Shown: piece after piece, positions 24,497-31,829 of the stretch | How the letters are laid out: every line of letters begins with the position of its first letter | How positions within the stretch are numbered: the stretch's first letter is position 1 | NCBI GenBank assembly: GCA_002376845.1 | Contig: DFOS01000021.1 | Coordinates: 564-42,513, forward strand | Source: Bdellovibrionaceae bacterium UBA3535 | GTDB taxonomy: Bacteria; Bdellovibrionota; Bdellovibrionia; Bdellovibrionales; UBA840 | Direction: 5' to 3' | DNA length: 41,950 bases | Notes under the pieces: model-generated | Seen by the model: only the letters and a program-made list of their open reading frames with translations | Told to the model about the DNA's origin: nothing | Database searches by the model: none | Program-made: the position numbers and the translations under genes

Positions 24497-25218
24497 TAAA
24501 GGATGCGAAGTCTTATTAAATCTTGAAAGAATTGTAGACTATCACGAAACAGTCTTACGCTAGAAGCCTCTCTTGCGGACCACTCTACGGCCACCTCTTT
24601 GCATGCCAACTTGTGCTGCTTGGCCTTAATTAGAACTTCGATATCAAAGCTAAACCCCTGCATATACAAATGGCGAAACAATATCGGAATGGAATCTTTA
24701 TGGAAAGCCTTAAATCCGCATTGGGTATCACTATGTTGGCTCAGTCCCAAAATCTTCACCAGTAAATTTAAACATATGCTAAACAGCTTGCGAACAAGAG
24801 TGGCAGGCGGAAAGATTTTACTATTTGCGAGCCTTCGAGAAGCTATGAAAATGGGTGTTTCTGGTTGCTCTTCGATTTGTTGTAAAAAATGATGGATTTC
24901 TTTTAGCGGAGTTGCCAAATCTGCATCCATAAAGAATACCCATTCCCCGCGGGCACCGAGCATACCTGTTTGTACAGCATAACCCTTACCTTTTTGTTTT
25001 TCATTGGCAATGTAGCGAAAGTTTTCGTGCTTCTTGCAATGGTTTTCTATGATTTGCAGGGACTCATCTTCACTTGGTTCGACGACAAAAATCCACTCAT
25101 AGCTATGCTTTAATGTTTTGGAAAAGCCATGGAGCTTCTCGAGACTTGGTGGCAGACGCTTTGCTTCATTGTAGATGGGTATAACAAAACTGAGTTGGCA
25201 AGGTTTGCTTGGAAACAT
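24493..25218 (-). CDS. Glycosyltransferase family 2, Alg5/DPM1-like
   Basis: Probably transfers a sugar from a nucleotide sugar to polyprenyl phosphate at the cytosolic face of the membrane. The 241-residue product is a single GT-A domain: LSFVIPIYNEAKRLPPSL at 9-26, a Rossmann-like IFVVEPSEDESLQI, MDADLATPLKEI with the metal-binding DAD motif near 97-99, SDTQCGFKAFHKD, the SFDIEVLIKAK loop and the family-typical WSAREASSVRLFRDSLQF ending. No membrane helices are present, as in dolichyl-phosphate glucosyltransferase-type enzymes. It is convergent with batD (four-base overlap) and divergent from the Agl23-like gene 22 bases away. Donor and acceptor are unknown. Confidence 0.85.
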   Translation of the reverse strand: MFPSKPCQLSFVIPIYNEAKRLPPSLEKLHGFSKTLKHSYEWIFVVEPSEDESLQIIENHCKKHENFRYIANEKQKGKGYAVQTGMLGARGEWVFFMDADLATPLKEIHHFLQQIEEQPETPIFIASRRLANSKIFPPATLVRKLFSICLNLLVKILGLSQHSDTQCGFKAFHKDSIPILFRHLYMQGFSFDIEVLIKAKQHKLACKEVAVEWSAREASSVRLFRDSLQFFQDLIRLRILY

Positions 25219-25240
25219 AGTCTATAGATACAGGATAAAG

Positions 25241-26659
25241 ATGGTATCAGCAAAAAGAAAGACCTATTTGTATTGTTTTTTGTTCTTATTGGTGAGCGTG
25301 GTTTTTCGCTTTGCTTATCTAGATCTAAAACCTACGCACTTTGATGAGGGCGTAAATGGTTTTTTTATCGAAGAAATCAAAGACCAGCGCTATTTTGATT
25401 ATGACCCTTCTAACTACCACGGGCCGTTGTACTTTTATTTACTAACATTTGCAGATCTTAGTTTTGGTTCAAGCATATGGGTGCACCGTGCAGTAGCCAC
25501 CAGCATTTCGATCCTTTCCTTACTACTTTTGTTTTTTTATCGCCGCTCACTAAATTTGACTTGGATGGGCTTTTCTTTATTAATTTTTAGTGCGGGTATG
25601 CAGTTTTTTTCTCGCTATTCCATTCACGAGTCTTTGCTGCAATTTGGAATCATTCTTTTTGCCATAGCGTTTTTACAATTTCTTCAGCGTGATTGGCGTT
25701 ATTTTGCAGTTTTCTTTTGGCTAGCCCTGCTCATAATGGCAACAAGCAAAGAGACCTTTGTGATTCATATCTTTGCTGCTTTTGTGGCCTTTCTTTTCCT
25801 GCAGTCCAAAGCTTGGCGGCAGCTGAAGCATTTGTTGCATTTACCGGCCATATTCATTTTTTTATTTTTATTTTGCCTGCTGTATACAAACGCCTTTCAT
25901 GATTGGTCGGCTTTAAAGGATTTCTTTCAAGCGTTTTTTATTTGGAAGGATACCGGCTTGAGCGGTCAGGGGCATGATAAACCTATTTACTATTTTGCAG
26001 AATTGCTTTTTCGATATGAATTTGCGTTTTTTATAGGTTTTTTTGCGGGTTTTTATTTTTTGTGGAAGGGAACAAAAACTCAAAGGTTCATGGCAATCTA
26101 TACTTTGCTACCGATGTTGATCTACTCCTTAATTTCTTACAAGACGCCGTGGTGCATTCTATCCTTTTTATGGGGTTTTGCTATTTTGACCGATTGGATT
26201 TTACAAAAAATCCCTAAGCAGAATATTCGTTACATAATCTTTCTTCCCTTGCTTCTCACCACCATATTGCTCTCCGTGGATTTAAACTTTCGTCGTTACA
26301 CCGACCCAAAGCATAAGTATGTCTATGTGCAATCCACCAAAGAGATGCAGCTTGTTGTTAATAAGATTAAGTCTCATTTGATTCAAGACCCGAGTTTTCA
26401 GCAGACCCCCATACAAATTGCATTGGAGTCGACTTGGCCCTTGCCTTGGTTGTTAAAGGACAAGCAAAATATTTCCTATGTAGAGCAAGCACTTCCATCG
26501 GCGCCCATAGTGATCATGAACTTTCGAGACTACCAACCGGAAGTTTTTTATGATTATAGGCCTTGGCGTTTTTTTGTGCGCGACTCTCAGGCAGAAGCAG
26601 TTTTGTTGATCCATAAAGATCAGGCAGCAGACTTTTACCGAGATTTTTTTGATGATTGA
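25241..26659 (+). CDS. Agl23-like polytopic membrane protein (TIGR03663 family)
   Basis: Agl23-like proteins are multispanning GT-C-fold proteins associated with lipid-linked glycan export in archaea and also found in bacteria. From the ATG at 25241 the product has 472 residues and about ten membrane helices. Its first periplasmic loop has HFDEGVNGFFIEEI, with the acidic pair typical of GT-C enzymes using polyprenyl-phosphate sugars. YDPSNYHGPLYFYLL, SRYSIHESLLQFG and ATSKETFVIH follow in the order expected for this family. An upstream in-frame start at 25175 lies inside the divergent glycosyltransferase gene and is less likely. The enzyme next door could supply its polyprenyl-phosphate sugar. 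The stop overlaps the next gene. Confidence 0.75.
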   Translation: MVSAKRKTYLYCFLFLLVSVVFRFAYLDLKPTHFDEGVNGFFIEEIKDQRYFDYDPSNYHGPLYFYLLTFADLSFGSSIWVHRAVATSISILSLLLLFFYRRSLNLTWMGFSLLIFSAGMQFFSRYSIHESLLQFGIILFAIAFLQFLQRDWRYFAVFFWLALLIMATSKETFVIHIFAAFVAFLFLQSKAWRQLKHLLHLPAIFIFLFLFCLLYTNAFHDWSALKDFFQAFFIWKDTGLSGQGHDKPIYYFAELLFRYEFAFFIGFFAGFYFLWKGTKTQRFMAIYTLLPMLIYSLISYKTPWCILSFLWGFAILTDWILQKIPKQNIRYIIFLPLLLTTILLSVDLNFRRYTDPKHKYVYVQSTKEMQLVVNKIKSHLIQDPSFQQTPIQIALESTWPLPWLLKDKQNISYVEQALPSAPIVIMNFRDYQPEVFYDYRPWRFFVRDSQAEAVLLIHKDQAADFYRDFFDD

Positions 26660-28208
26660 TATTGCGAAGTTTTATTTACTTGGTCTTGCCAAGACTTTTT
26701 TTCTTTTATTGTTGGCAAAGATTTTTGCTCCTGCTTTTGCGTATGACTATGTGCTAGTAGTACTGGGTTTTTCTTGGGCCTACTTTTCCCAGTCTTGGGA
26801 TTTCTCAACGCGCCCGCGATTTGGTCTTGGCTTTTTGCTAGTGGCTCTATTTCCTGTTTGGCAGGCTGTTAATTATGCCTTTATCAAAAAGGGTGGCATT
26901 TATGTTAATCACCCTTATAATCTTGGCGACTATCCTTTTCATCAACATTTGTCAGCGTATTTGCAAAAAGCAAGTTTTTGGCCGAAGAACCCCATATATG
27001 CTAGTGAAGATTTGCTTTATGCTTTTGCTTCCAATTTGCTACATGCAAGTTTTTTGGATTTGCCCATTAGTAGTACGAGCGCATTCTCATTGCTTACTTG
27101 TATCTACACGCTAGTTTCTTTACTGCTTGTGTACCAAATGGGTGGTTTAAAGTTTGTGCTAATCGTGTTTTACTCGGCCTCGCTTTTTGTATTAAGTGAT
27201 GACGTTTACTGGAAGGGACTTTACTTAGCCAATTTTCTAACGCAAAAGGGGTATTTATATGCCTTGCCATTTGGTCTTTTATGGATCTATCGACTGACTT
27301 TGTATCTGCAAGACGGGAGCGAATTTAAGAAAAAAGAGCTTTTGCTCTATTTGTTTCTATTTGGAACACTGGGCTTTTTTCATTACCACGCTTTTTTTGT
27401 TTTAGGACTGATTTCGCTGGTTGTTTTTCTCTTAAAGCCAAGCAAAACATTGTTTTTATTGTTGTTTGGTGCTTTTTTGCTGGCTTGTTATTTTCCTGTG
27501 AATGCTAGCTTGCATTCAGATTTTAAAGCTTATTTTTCTTTTGTAGAGCAGAATTTATGGGAATGGTTGAAAAACTTTCTACCATTTTTATTTATGCTTG
27601 CGGTACTCGTCATAAGAGATAGGTCGCAACGTAAGTTGGTTTTCTCTTTAAGTCTTTTGTTTTTCGTTTTTCAATTTGTGGTTCTAGCGCCGTGGAAATG
27701 GGACAATGTGAAAATCATTTTGTGGCCCTATCTGTTTCTATGTTTTTTGTTTTTGCGTTCGCAAAGAATTACCAACTTAACTAAGTGGGTTTTTGTGCTT
27801 CTATTAACGTTTGCAGGAGTCCTGCAGATGCTTCGAGATACAATGAATGCCCAGCCGCAGAAAATATGGGATATCAGTGAATTGCAAAGAATTGAAAAGC
27901 GCTTACCAAATAATCTCGAAGTATTTTGGATTGAGCCCACGTACAATCATCCCTTGTTCTATTTTGGCTATCCTGTGGTGATGGGCTATACAGGCCATTT
28001 GTGGTCGCACGGCATTCATTATCAAGATAAATTCAACCGTATTCGCGCAAGCTTTGTAGATAAGGAGAGCGTCCTCAAAGAGATGCAAAAAGAGGGGGCT
28101 GCTTATATGATTTACACAAGTATTGAGAGCGCCTCTTCTTACAAGAAAGTGTATCAGGATTTAGGTCTAGATAAGGACCAGTTGCTGCTTCCACTTCAGG
28201 GGAGGTAG
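26652..28208 (+). CDS. Large polytopic membrane protein, possibly GT-C-like
   Basis: Not recognised. The 518-residue product from the ATG at 26652 has about 10-12 membrane helices and ends in a soluble segment of about 100 residues. The first periplasmic loop (NHPYNLGDYPFHQHLSAYL, then FWPKNPIYASEDLLYAF) has the Asp-rich, aromatic character of GT-C glycosyltransferases, and GFFHYHAFFVLGL lies mid-protein. The start overlaps the stop of the Agl23-like gene, so the two are cotranscribed and may work as a pair. The last part (MGYTGHLWSHGIHYQDKFNR, then AAYMIYTSIE) resembles the C-terminal soluble tails of other GT-C proteins. A transporter is the alternative; I cannot settle this. Confidence 0.6.
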   Translation: MIDIAKFYLLGLAKTFFLLLLAKIFAPAFAYDYVLVVLGFSWAYFSQSWDFSTRPRFGLGFLLVALFPVWQAVNYAFIKKGGIYVNHPYNLGDYPFHQHLSAYLQKASFWPKNPIYASEDLLYAFASNLLHASFLDLPISSTSAFSLLTCIYTLVSLLLVYQMGGLKFVLIVFYSASLFVLSDDVYWKGLYLANFLTQKGYLYALPFGLLWIYRLTLYLQDGSEFKKKELLLYLFLFGTLGFFHYHAFFVLGLISLVVFLLKPSKTLFLLLFGAFLLACYFPVNASLHSDFKAYFSFVEQNLWEWLKNFLPFLFMLAVLVIRDRSQRKLVFSLSLLFFVFQFVVLAPWKWDNVKIILWPYLFLCFLFLRSQRITNLTKWVFVLLLTFAGVLQMLRDTMNAQPQKIWDISELQRIEKRLPNNLEVFWIEPTYNHPLFYFGYPVVMGYTGHLWSHGIHYQDKFNRIRASFVDKESVLKEMQKEGAAYMIYTSIESASSYKKVYQDLGLDKDQLLLPLQGR

Positions 28209-28290
28209 AAGTGTCTTACGGAAATTCTTGCATTTCCTGGCCTAGTGGCTAAACTGAGATTATTGCGAAAAATGCCGCAAGATCTTAGAA

Positions 28291-28296
28291 TATAAT
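28291..28296 (+). promoter_or_regulatory. Consensus -10 box before the lytic transglycosylase gene
   Basis: A perfect TATAAT lies 12 bases before the ATG at 28309, and AGGGG immediately follows it at 28297-28301. TTGCGA at 28263-28268 is a possible -35 but is 22 bases away, too far for a standard spacer. If this -10 is used, the leader would be only a few bases long. It could also be chance A+T content. Confidence 0.3.
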
Positions 28297-28308
28297 AGGG
28301 GTCCCTAC

Positions 28309-29991
28309 ATGCTTAAAATCCTTTTCTTATCCTCGTTATTCTTTTTAATCTCCTGTACGCACTTAAAAAGCCAGCGCGATCTTCAAGTTAATTTAGATAG
28401 CGAAGACACCGAGGTAAAAGAATTAAATATTGTTAGCAATCGAGACCTTGATAATGCCAGCAAAGAAAAACTAAAATACAATATTGAAGAAAAAAGCATA
28501 GCAGTGGAGGAGCAAGAGGTTCGCATTGAGCCAATCCCTGTGGAAGTTAATGTCGCCGTGGAGCGCTGGATAGATTATTTTACAGGAAGAGGCAGAAAGC
28601 ATATGCAGCGCTACCTAGGCCGTTCTTCACGCTACTTGCCCATGATGAAAGAAATTTTGCGTGAGAATGCTTTGCCCGAAGATTTGGTTTATATCGCTTT
28701 AATCGAGTCGGGCTTTAATGCTACTGCATACTCTCGTGCTGCTGCCGTGGGGTATTGGCAATTCATTCGCGGCACTGGTAAAGCCTATGGTTTGCGAATT
28801 GATTCCTATGCAGATGAGCGGCGGGACTTTGTTTTGTCCACGCAAGCAGCGGCACAGTATTTAAAGGCTTTGTACAATCTTTTTGGTGATTGGTACTTGG
28901 CCATTGCTTCCTACAATGTTGGGGAAAATCGTGTGAAGCGATTGGTGATGCGCTATCAGACCCGTGATTTTTGGGAATTGGCAAAGCGTCGAAAACTTCC
29001 CCGCGAGACAATCAATTATGTACCCAAATACATTGCGGCCAAGTTGATTGCAAAAAACCCTGCTAAATATGGTTTCAACGATGTGGAGTGGCAAGAGCCG
29101 GTTCGCTTTGATGAGCTAGAGGTAAAAGAGCCCGTGCATTTGGAAAAGTACGCCAAGGCTTTGGGTTTAAGTTATGAAGAGATGAAGCGCTACAATCCCA
29201 TGTATCGTTCAAAGTTGGCGATGCCTGCAAAAGGTAAAACAGCCAATATTAAAGTGCCGGCAGGAACGCTGGATAAGGCGCAAAAACTTGTAGCAAATTA
29301 CATTGTTCGAGATAAGGGTTTGATTGCTAGCATGCAGCAGCCAGAATACGTTCGTTACCGCGTTCGGCGCGGCGATACTCTGGGGCATATTGCGAGGCGC
29401 TTTCGTACTAGAGTTTCCACCATTAAGCGTCTAAATGGTATGCGTTCTAGTTTCATTCGTTCTGGGCAAAGGTTGCTAGTTCCTGCAAGAGATCGTGGTG
29501 GAAGAAGCTATGCCTCTAGTTCCTACAAACGCAGCTCCGCTAGTGCAGTAGGTGGTTACCACCGGGTTCGCAGAGGGGAAAACCTTAGTCTGATAGCTTC
29601 CCGATATGGTACCAGCGTAAGTGCGATCAAGCGTGCGAACGGGCTACGTTCGAGTCGTATATACCCAGGTAAAAAATTAAAAATTCCAAGTAAAAATTCT
29701 TATCACCGCGTACGTAGCGGAGAGAATCTGTCTTTGATAGCTTCCCGCTATGGAGTAAGTGTCGGTGCTTTAAAGGCTGCCAATGGTTTGCGCTCCAGCC
29801 GCATCATGGCTGGAAAAAAGCTACGCATTCCTGGCGCCGGAAGAACCGTCATGCACACGGTGAGACCGGGCGATACTTTGGTAGAAATCGCACGGCGCTA
29901 CAACACTTCCGTGGGCAATTTGGCAAAGGCCAATCGACTTTCCAATAAGTCTTATATTCAAGTGGGCAAAAGACTCATCATACCAGACTAA
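28309..29991 (+). CDS. Lipoprotein membrane-bound lytic transglycosylase, MltD-like, with four LysM modules
   Basis: Cleaves peptidoglycan glycan strands to anhydro-muropeptides. The 560-residue product has a lipoprotein signal (FFLISC, Cys16), an acidic linker, and an SLT lysozyme-like domain at about 110-230. That domain has ALPEDLVYIALIESGF (catalytic Glu133), SRAAAVGYWQFIRGTGKAYG and AIASYNVGENRVKR. A LysM-like spacer region follows (AKALGLSYEEMKRYNP), then four LysM modules starting near residues 350, 417, 465 and 515. Modules 2 and 3 are nearly identical (RGENLSLIASRYG then ANGLRSSRI), a recent internal duplication. A basic Ser/Tyr linker separates modules 1 and 2. E. coli MltD has two LysM modules; four is a longer wall-binding tail. 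The stop overlaps that of the convergent mrp-like gene. Confidence 0.93.
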   Translation: MLKILFLSSLFFLISCTHLKSQRDLQVNLDSEDTEVKELNIVSNRDLDNASKEKLKYNIEEKSIAVEEQEVRIEPIPVEVNVAVERWIDYFTGRGRKHMQRYLGRSSRYLPMMKEILRENALPEDLVYIALIESGFNATAYSRAAAVGYWQFIRGTGKAYGLRIDSYADERRDFVLSTQAAAQYLKALYNLFGDWYLAIASYNVGENRVKRLVMRYQTRDFWELAKRRKLPRETINYVPKYIAAKLIAKNPAKYGFNDVEWQEPVRFDELEVKEPVHLEKYAKALGLSYEEMKRYNPMYRSKLAMPAKGKTANIKVPAGTLDKAQKLVANYIVRDKGLIASMQQPEYVRYRVRRGDTLGHIARRFRTRVSTIKRLNGMRSSFIRSGQRLLVPARDRGGRSYASSSYKRSSASAVGGYHRVRRGENLSLIASRYGTSVSAIKRANGLRSSRIYPGKKLKIPSKNSYHRVRSGENLSLIASRYGVSVGALKAANGLRSSRIMAGKKLRIPGAGRTVMHTVRPGDTLVEIARRYNTSVGNLAKANRLSNKSYIQVGKRLIIPD

Positions 29992-30779
29992 ACAAGTTGG
30001 TTCTTTAGTTTTTCTGCTACATTCATAAAAGCTTGCGAGCTAGCTAGATCTTTTTGTGCGATAACTGCAGGGATTCCCATTTCTGCCGCCGCCGAGACGG
30101 GTGGGTGAAAGGGGATTTCCGCAAGTTTTTCTAGCTTCTTTTTTTCTATGTATTGATCCAATTCTCCTCGAGGGAACATTTCAATTTTTTCCTCACCATT
30201 AAGAAAGTAGGACATATTTTCAATCAGTCCCATACAAGGAATATTAAGACGATCAAACATATCGAAGGATTTTTTCACATCTGCTAGCGCTACATTTTGT
30301 GGAGAGCTGACCACAACGGCTCCTTGTACCGGAGTTTTTTGCACGATGGATAAAGGGATATCGCCAGTTCCAGGAGGTAGATCGATCAATAAAACATCCA
30401 ATTCTCCCCATTCCACATCTCGCAGAAATTGATCAATGGCTTTAAATAACATGGGGCCGCGCCATACTACCGCCGCCTCTTCATCAATAAGAAAGCCGAT
30501 GCTCATGATCTTTACATTATGACGTTCAAGAGGTTGAATTCGATTGTTCTCATCGACTTCGGGTTTTTGCCCTAGACAGCCGTACATGCGGGGTATACTG
30601 GGTCCATAGATGTCTGCATCGAGCAGACCTACACGCATGCCTTTGGCTGCTAAGGCAGCTGCTAAATTTGCCGACACAGTGGATTTACCAACGCCGCCTT
30701 TGCCGGAGGCTACGCATATTATGTTGTGTATACCCTCAATGGGTTTTTGCTGGTCAAAAGGGTTTGGTGCTTGTGCCAT
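29988..30779 (-). CDS. Mrp/NBP35-type ParA-like ATPase without CxxC
   Basis: Mrp-family ATPases are thought to carry and deliver iron-sulfur clusters. The product has 263 residues from the ATG at 30779, chosen because GGAG lies six bases upstream; an in-frame ATG at 30809 lacks a ribosome binding site. It shows the deviant Walker A SGKGGVGKST (25-34), LLDADIYGPSIPRMYG, VVWRGPMLFKAIDQFLRDV and LLIDLPPGTGD, the core Mrp signature. Where relatives have NMSxFxCPxCG, this protein reads ENMSYFLNGEEKIEMF, so both cysteines are gone. It also lacks the N-terminal DUF59 domain that some Mrp proteins have. It is divergent from the J-like gene and overlaps the lytic transglycosylase tail. Confidence 0.88.
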   Translation of the reverse strand: MAQAPNPFDQQKPIEGIHNIICVASGKGGVGKSTVSANLAAALAAKGMRVGLLDADIYGPSIPRMYGCLGQKPEVDENNRIQPLERHNVKIMSIGFLIDEEAAVVWRGPMLFKAIDQFLRDVEWGELDVLLIDLPPGTGDIPLSIVQKTPVQGAVVVSSPQNVALADVKKSFDMFDRLNIPCMGLIENMSYFLNGEEKIEMFPRGELDQYIEKKKLEKLAEIPFHPPVSAAAEMGIPAVIAQKDLASSQAFMNVAEKLKNQLV

Positions 30780-30824
30780 TTTCACTCCTTGCGTCTTAGG
30801 TTCCCACATACCATAATAAAGCTA

Positions 30825-31184
30825 GTGGCACTATCAAAATTCACCATCTTGTACATTGCTTTGTCCATTGCCTTGGTTGCATGGATTTTCTTCGTTCGTA
30901 GAAAAAAGCCAAGTCGCTTGAATATGCGCAGCTCGAGCAAAAATTTGCCAGAGGATTTTGGCAAAACAAGGCAGCAATATGAGGACGTCAAAGCTGGAGT
31001 GAAGTCGCTGGATTGCTTTTTTATGTACAATGGGCACGAATTTAACGCTTATGAGGTCTTGGAAGTGCCGGCCGGAGCTGCCAAAGACCTGGTGGAAAAA
31101 GCCTACCAGGCACGCAAAGAATTTGCCGATCCTAGCCAGCAAGAGTTCTTTCGCTGCGCCTATCAGGCCATATTAAAAAAATAA
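30825..31184 (+). CDS. Small membrane-anchored protein with J-like C-terminal domain lacking HPD
   Basis: From a GTG at 30825 the product is about 119 residues; a TTG at 30849 is another possible start. It has one N-terminal membrane helix (ILYIALSIALVAWIFFV) followed by RRKK, which places the rest in the cytosol. The C-terminus, NAYEVLEVPAGAAKDLVEKA then YQARKEFADP and AYQAIL, follows the DnaJ J-domain pattern (YxVL, helix II). The HPD tripeptide that activates Hsp70 is missing; the corresponding region reads KEFADPSQQEF. A function through DnaK is therefore doubtful. The stop codon TAA is formed at the left terminal repeat of MITE copy C, so the original protein may have been longer. Confidence 0.6.
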   Translation: MALSKFTILYIALSIALVAWIFFVRRKKPSRLNMRSSSKNLPEDFGKTRQQYEDVKAGVKSLDCFFMYNGHEFNAYEVLEVPAGAAKDLVEKAYQARKEFADPSQQEFFRCAYQAILKK

Positions 31185-31337
31185 ACTGCTCCCTTTTAAT
31201 GTTGTTGGATATTTTGGTTTCATAAGAATTTCGGATATTTATCCGGGCGGGTCCGGAGCAGCGCCCTAATTTCTAGTCTAAGCGTTTAAAATATCTAGGC
31301 TTTTTCGTGTCCGAGCAACATCAAAAAGGAGCACTTA
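31182..31337. mobile_element. MITE-like element, complete copy C (156 bp)
   Basis: Left terminal repeat 31182-31206 begins TAAACTGCTCCCTTTTAATG. Right terminal repeat 31314-31337, in reverse complement, begins TAAGTGCTCCTTTTTGATGT. Both are bounded by TA. The interior holds short inverted repeats: TCCGG and CCGGA at 31242-31246 and 31253-31257, and GGGCG and CGCCC at 31245-31249 and 31262-31266. These could form alternative hairpins and might serve as a weak bidirectional terminator between the two convergent genes. No gene is visible inside. The left end supplies the stop of the J-like gene, and the right end abuts the stop of the cytochrome gene. Confidence 0.8.
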
Positions 31338-31694
31338 TTAGTCTTTTGGCATTTTGTATTTAAACTTAGCCCTGCCCTGATGGCACATATAGCAGTCTAC
31401 TTTCATAGCATTTTTTCCTACAAAGCCCTCAGTATTGAGCATGTGAACAATGCGCATATGTTGCTTGGATATGGCATAGGTGGGCATGGAGGTGTCTTTG
31501 TAATTGTTGACATTGTGGCAGTAGTTGCAGCTAACCCCTAACTGTTTGGAGATGTCCACCATATACTCACGCATGGCCATGTCCGCCTCGATGGGTTGCC
31601 CCTTTTTTTGTTCACTTTGCGCCTCAAGGGAAAGCATATATAGCATGAAGAATAGTCCCAAAAAGACGCCAAAAATGGCTGGAAATCGAGTCAT
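31338..31694 (-). CDS. Diheme c-type cytochrome, photosynthetic-reaction-centre-cytochrome-like family
   Basis: Likely a periplasmic electron carrier. The 118-residue product has an N-terminal signal or anchor (about 8-21). Two heme-binding sites follow, CNYCH (Cys56-His60) and CYMCH (Cys101-His105). The pattern of a helix DISKQLGVSCNYCH, then KQHMRIVHMLNTEGFVGKN and DCYMCHQG matches the small reaction-centre-type cytochrome c proteins found in many non-phototrophs. Histidine 79 and methionines near the first heme are candidate distal ligands. No photosynthesis genes are near, so the partner is unknown. The stop lies directly against MITE copy C. The gene is divergent from glyS. Confidence 0.82.
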   Translation of the reverse strand: MTRFPAIFGVFLGLFFMLYMLSLEAQSEQKKGQPIEADMAMREYMVDISKQLGVSCNYCHNVNNYKDTSMPTYAISKQHMRIVHMLNTEGFVGKNAMKVDCYMCHQGRAKFKYKMPKD

Positions 31695-31768
31695 GAAAAT
31701 CCTAAAAACATAATAAATCTTCTATACTTAGTTTCAGTAAAATTTCCTTCGAAGGCAAGGCGTAACAG

Positions 31769-31797
31769 TTGACTCCTAGACCTCACTCCACTAGACC
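31769..31797 (+). promoter_or_regulatory. Candidate glyS promoter with repeated CTAGACCT boxes
   Basis: TTGACT at 31769-31774 is followed after 17 bases by TAGACC at 31792-31797, a good -35 with a weak -10. Overlapping it, CTAGACCT occurs at 31776-31783 and again at 31791-31798, exactly 15 bases apart. ACCTA and TAGGT form an inverted pair at 31794-31808. The repeats overlap the promoter core and could be an operator. No T-box features are seen. Confidence 0.35.
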
Positions 31798-31829
31798 TAT
31801 TACTAGGTATAAAAAAGGCTGGCCTGAGA

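Noticed and set aside
29356..29988. Repeated DNA at regular spacing, checked as a possible CRISPR or tandem array
   Set aside because: The repeats are in-frame LysM modules of varying sequence and length within one gene.
31242..31266. Hairpin-forming segment considered as an intrinsic terminator
   Set aside because: Two mutually exclusive five-base stems and no T-tract on either side; kept only as part of the element interior.
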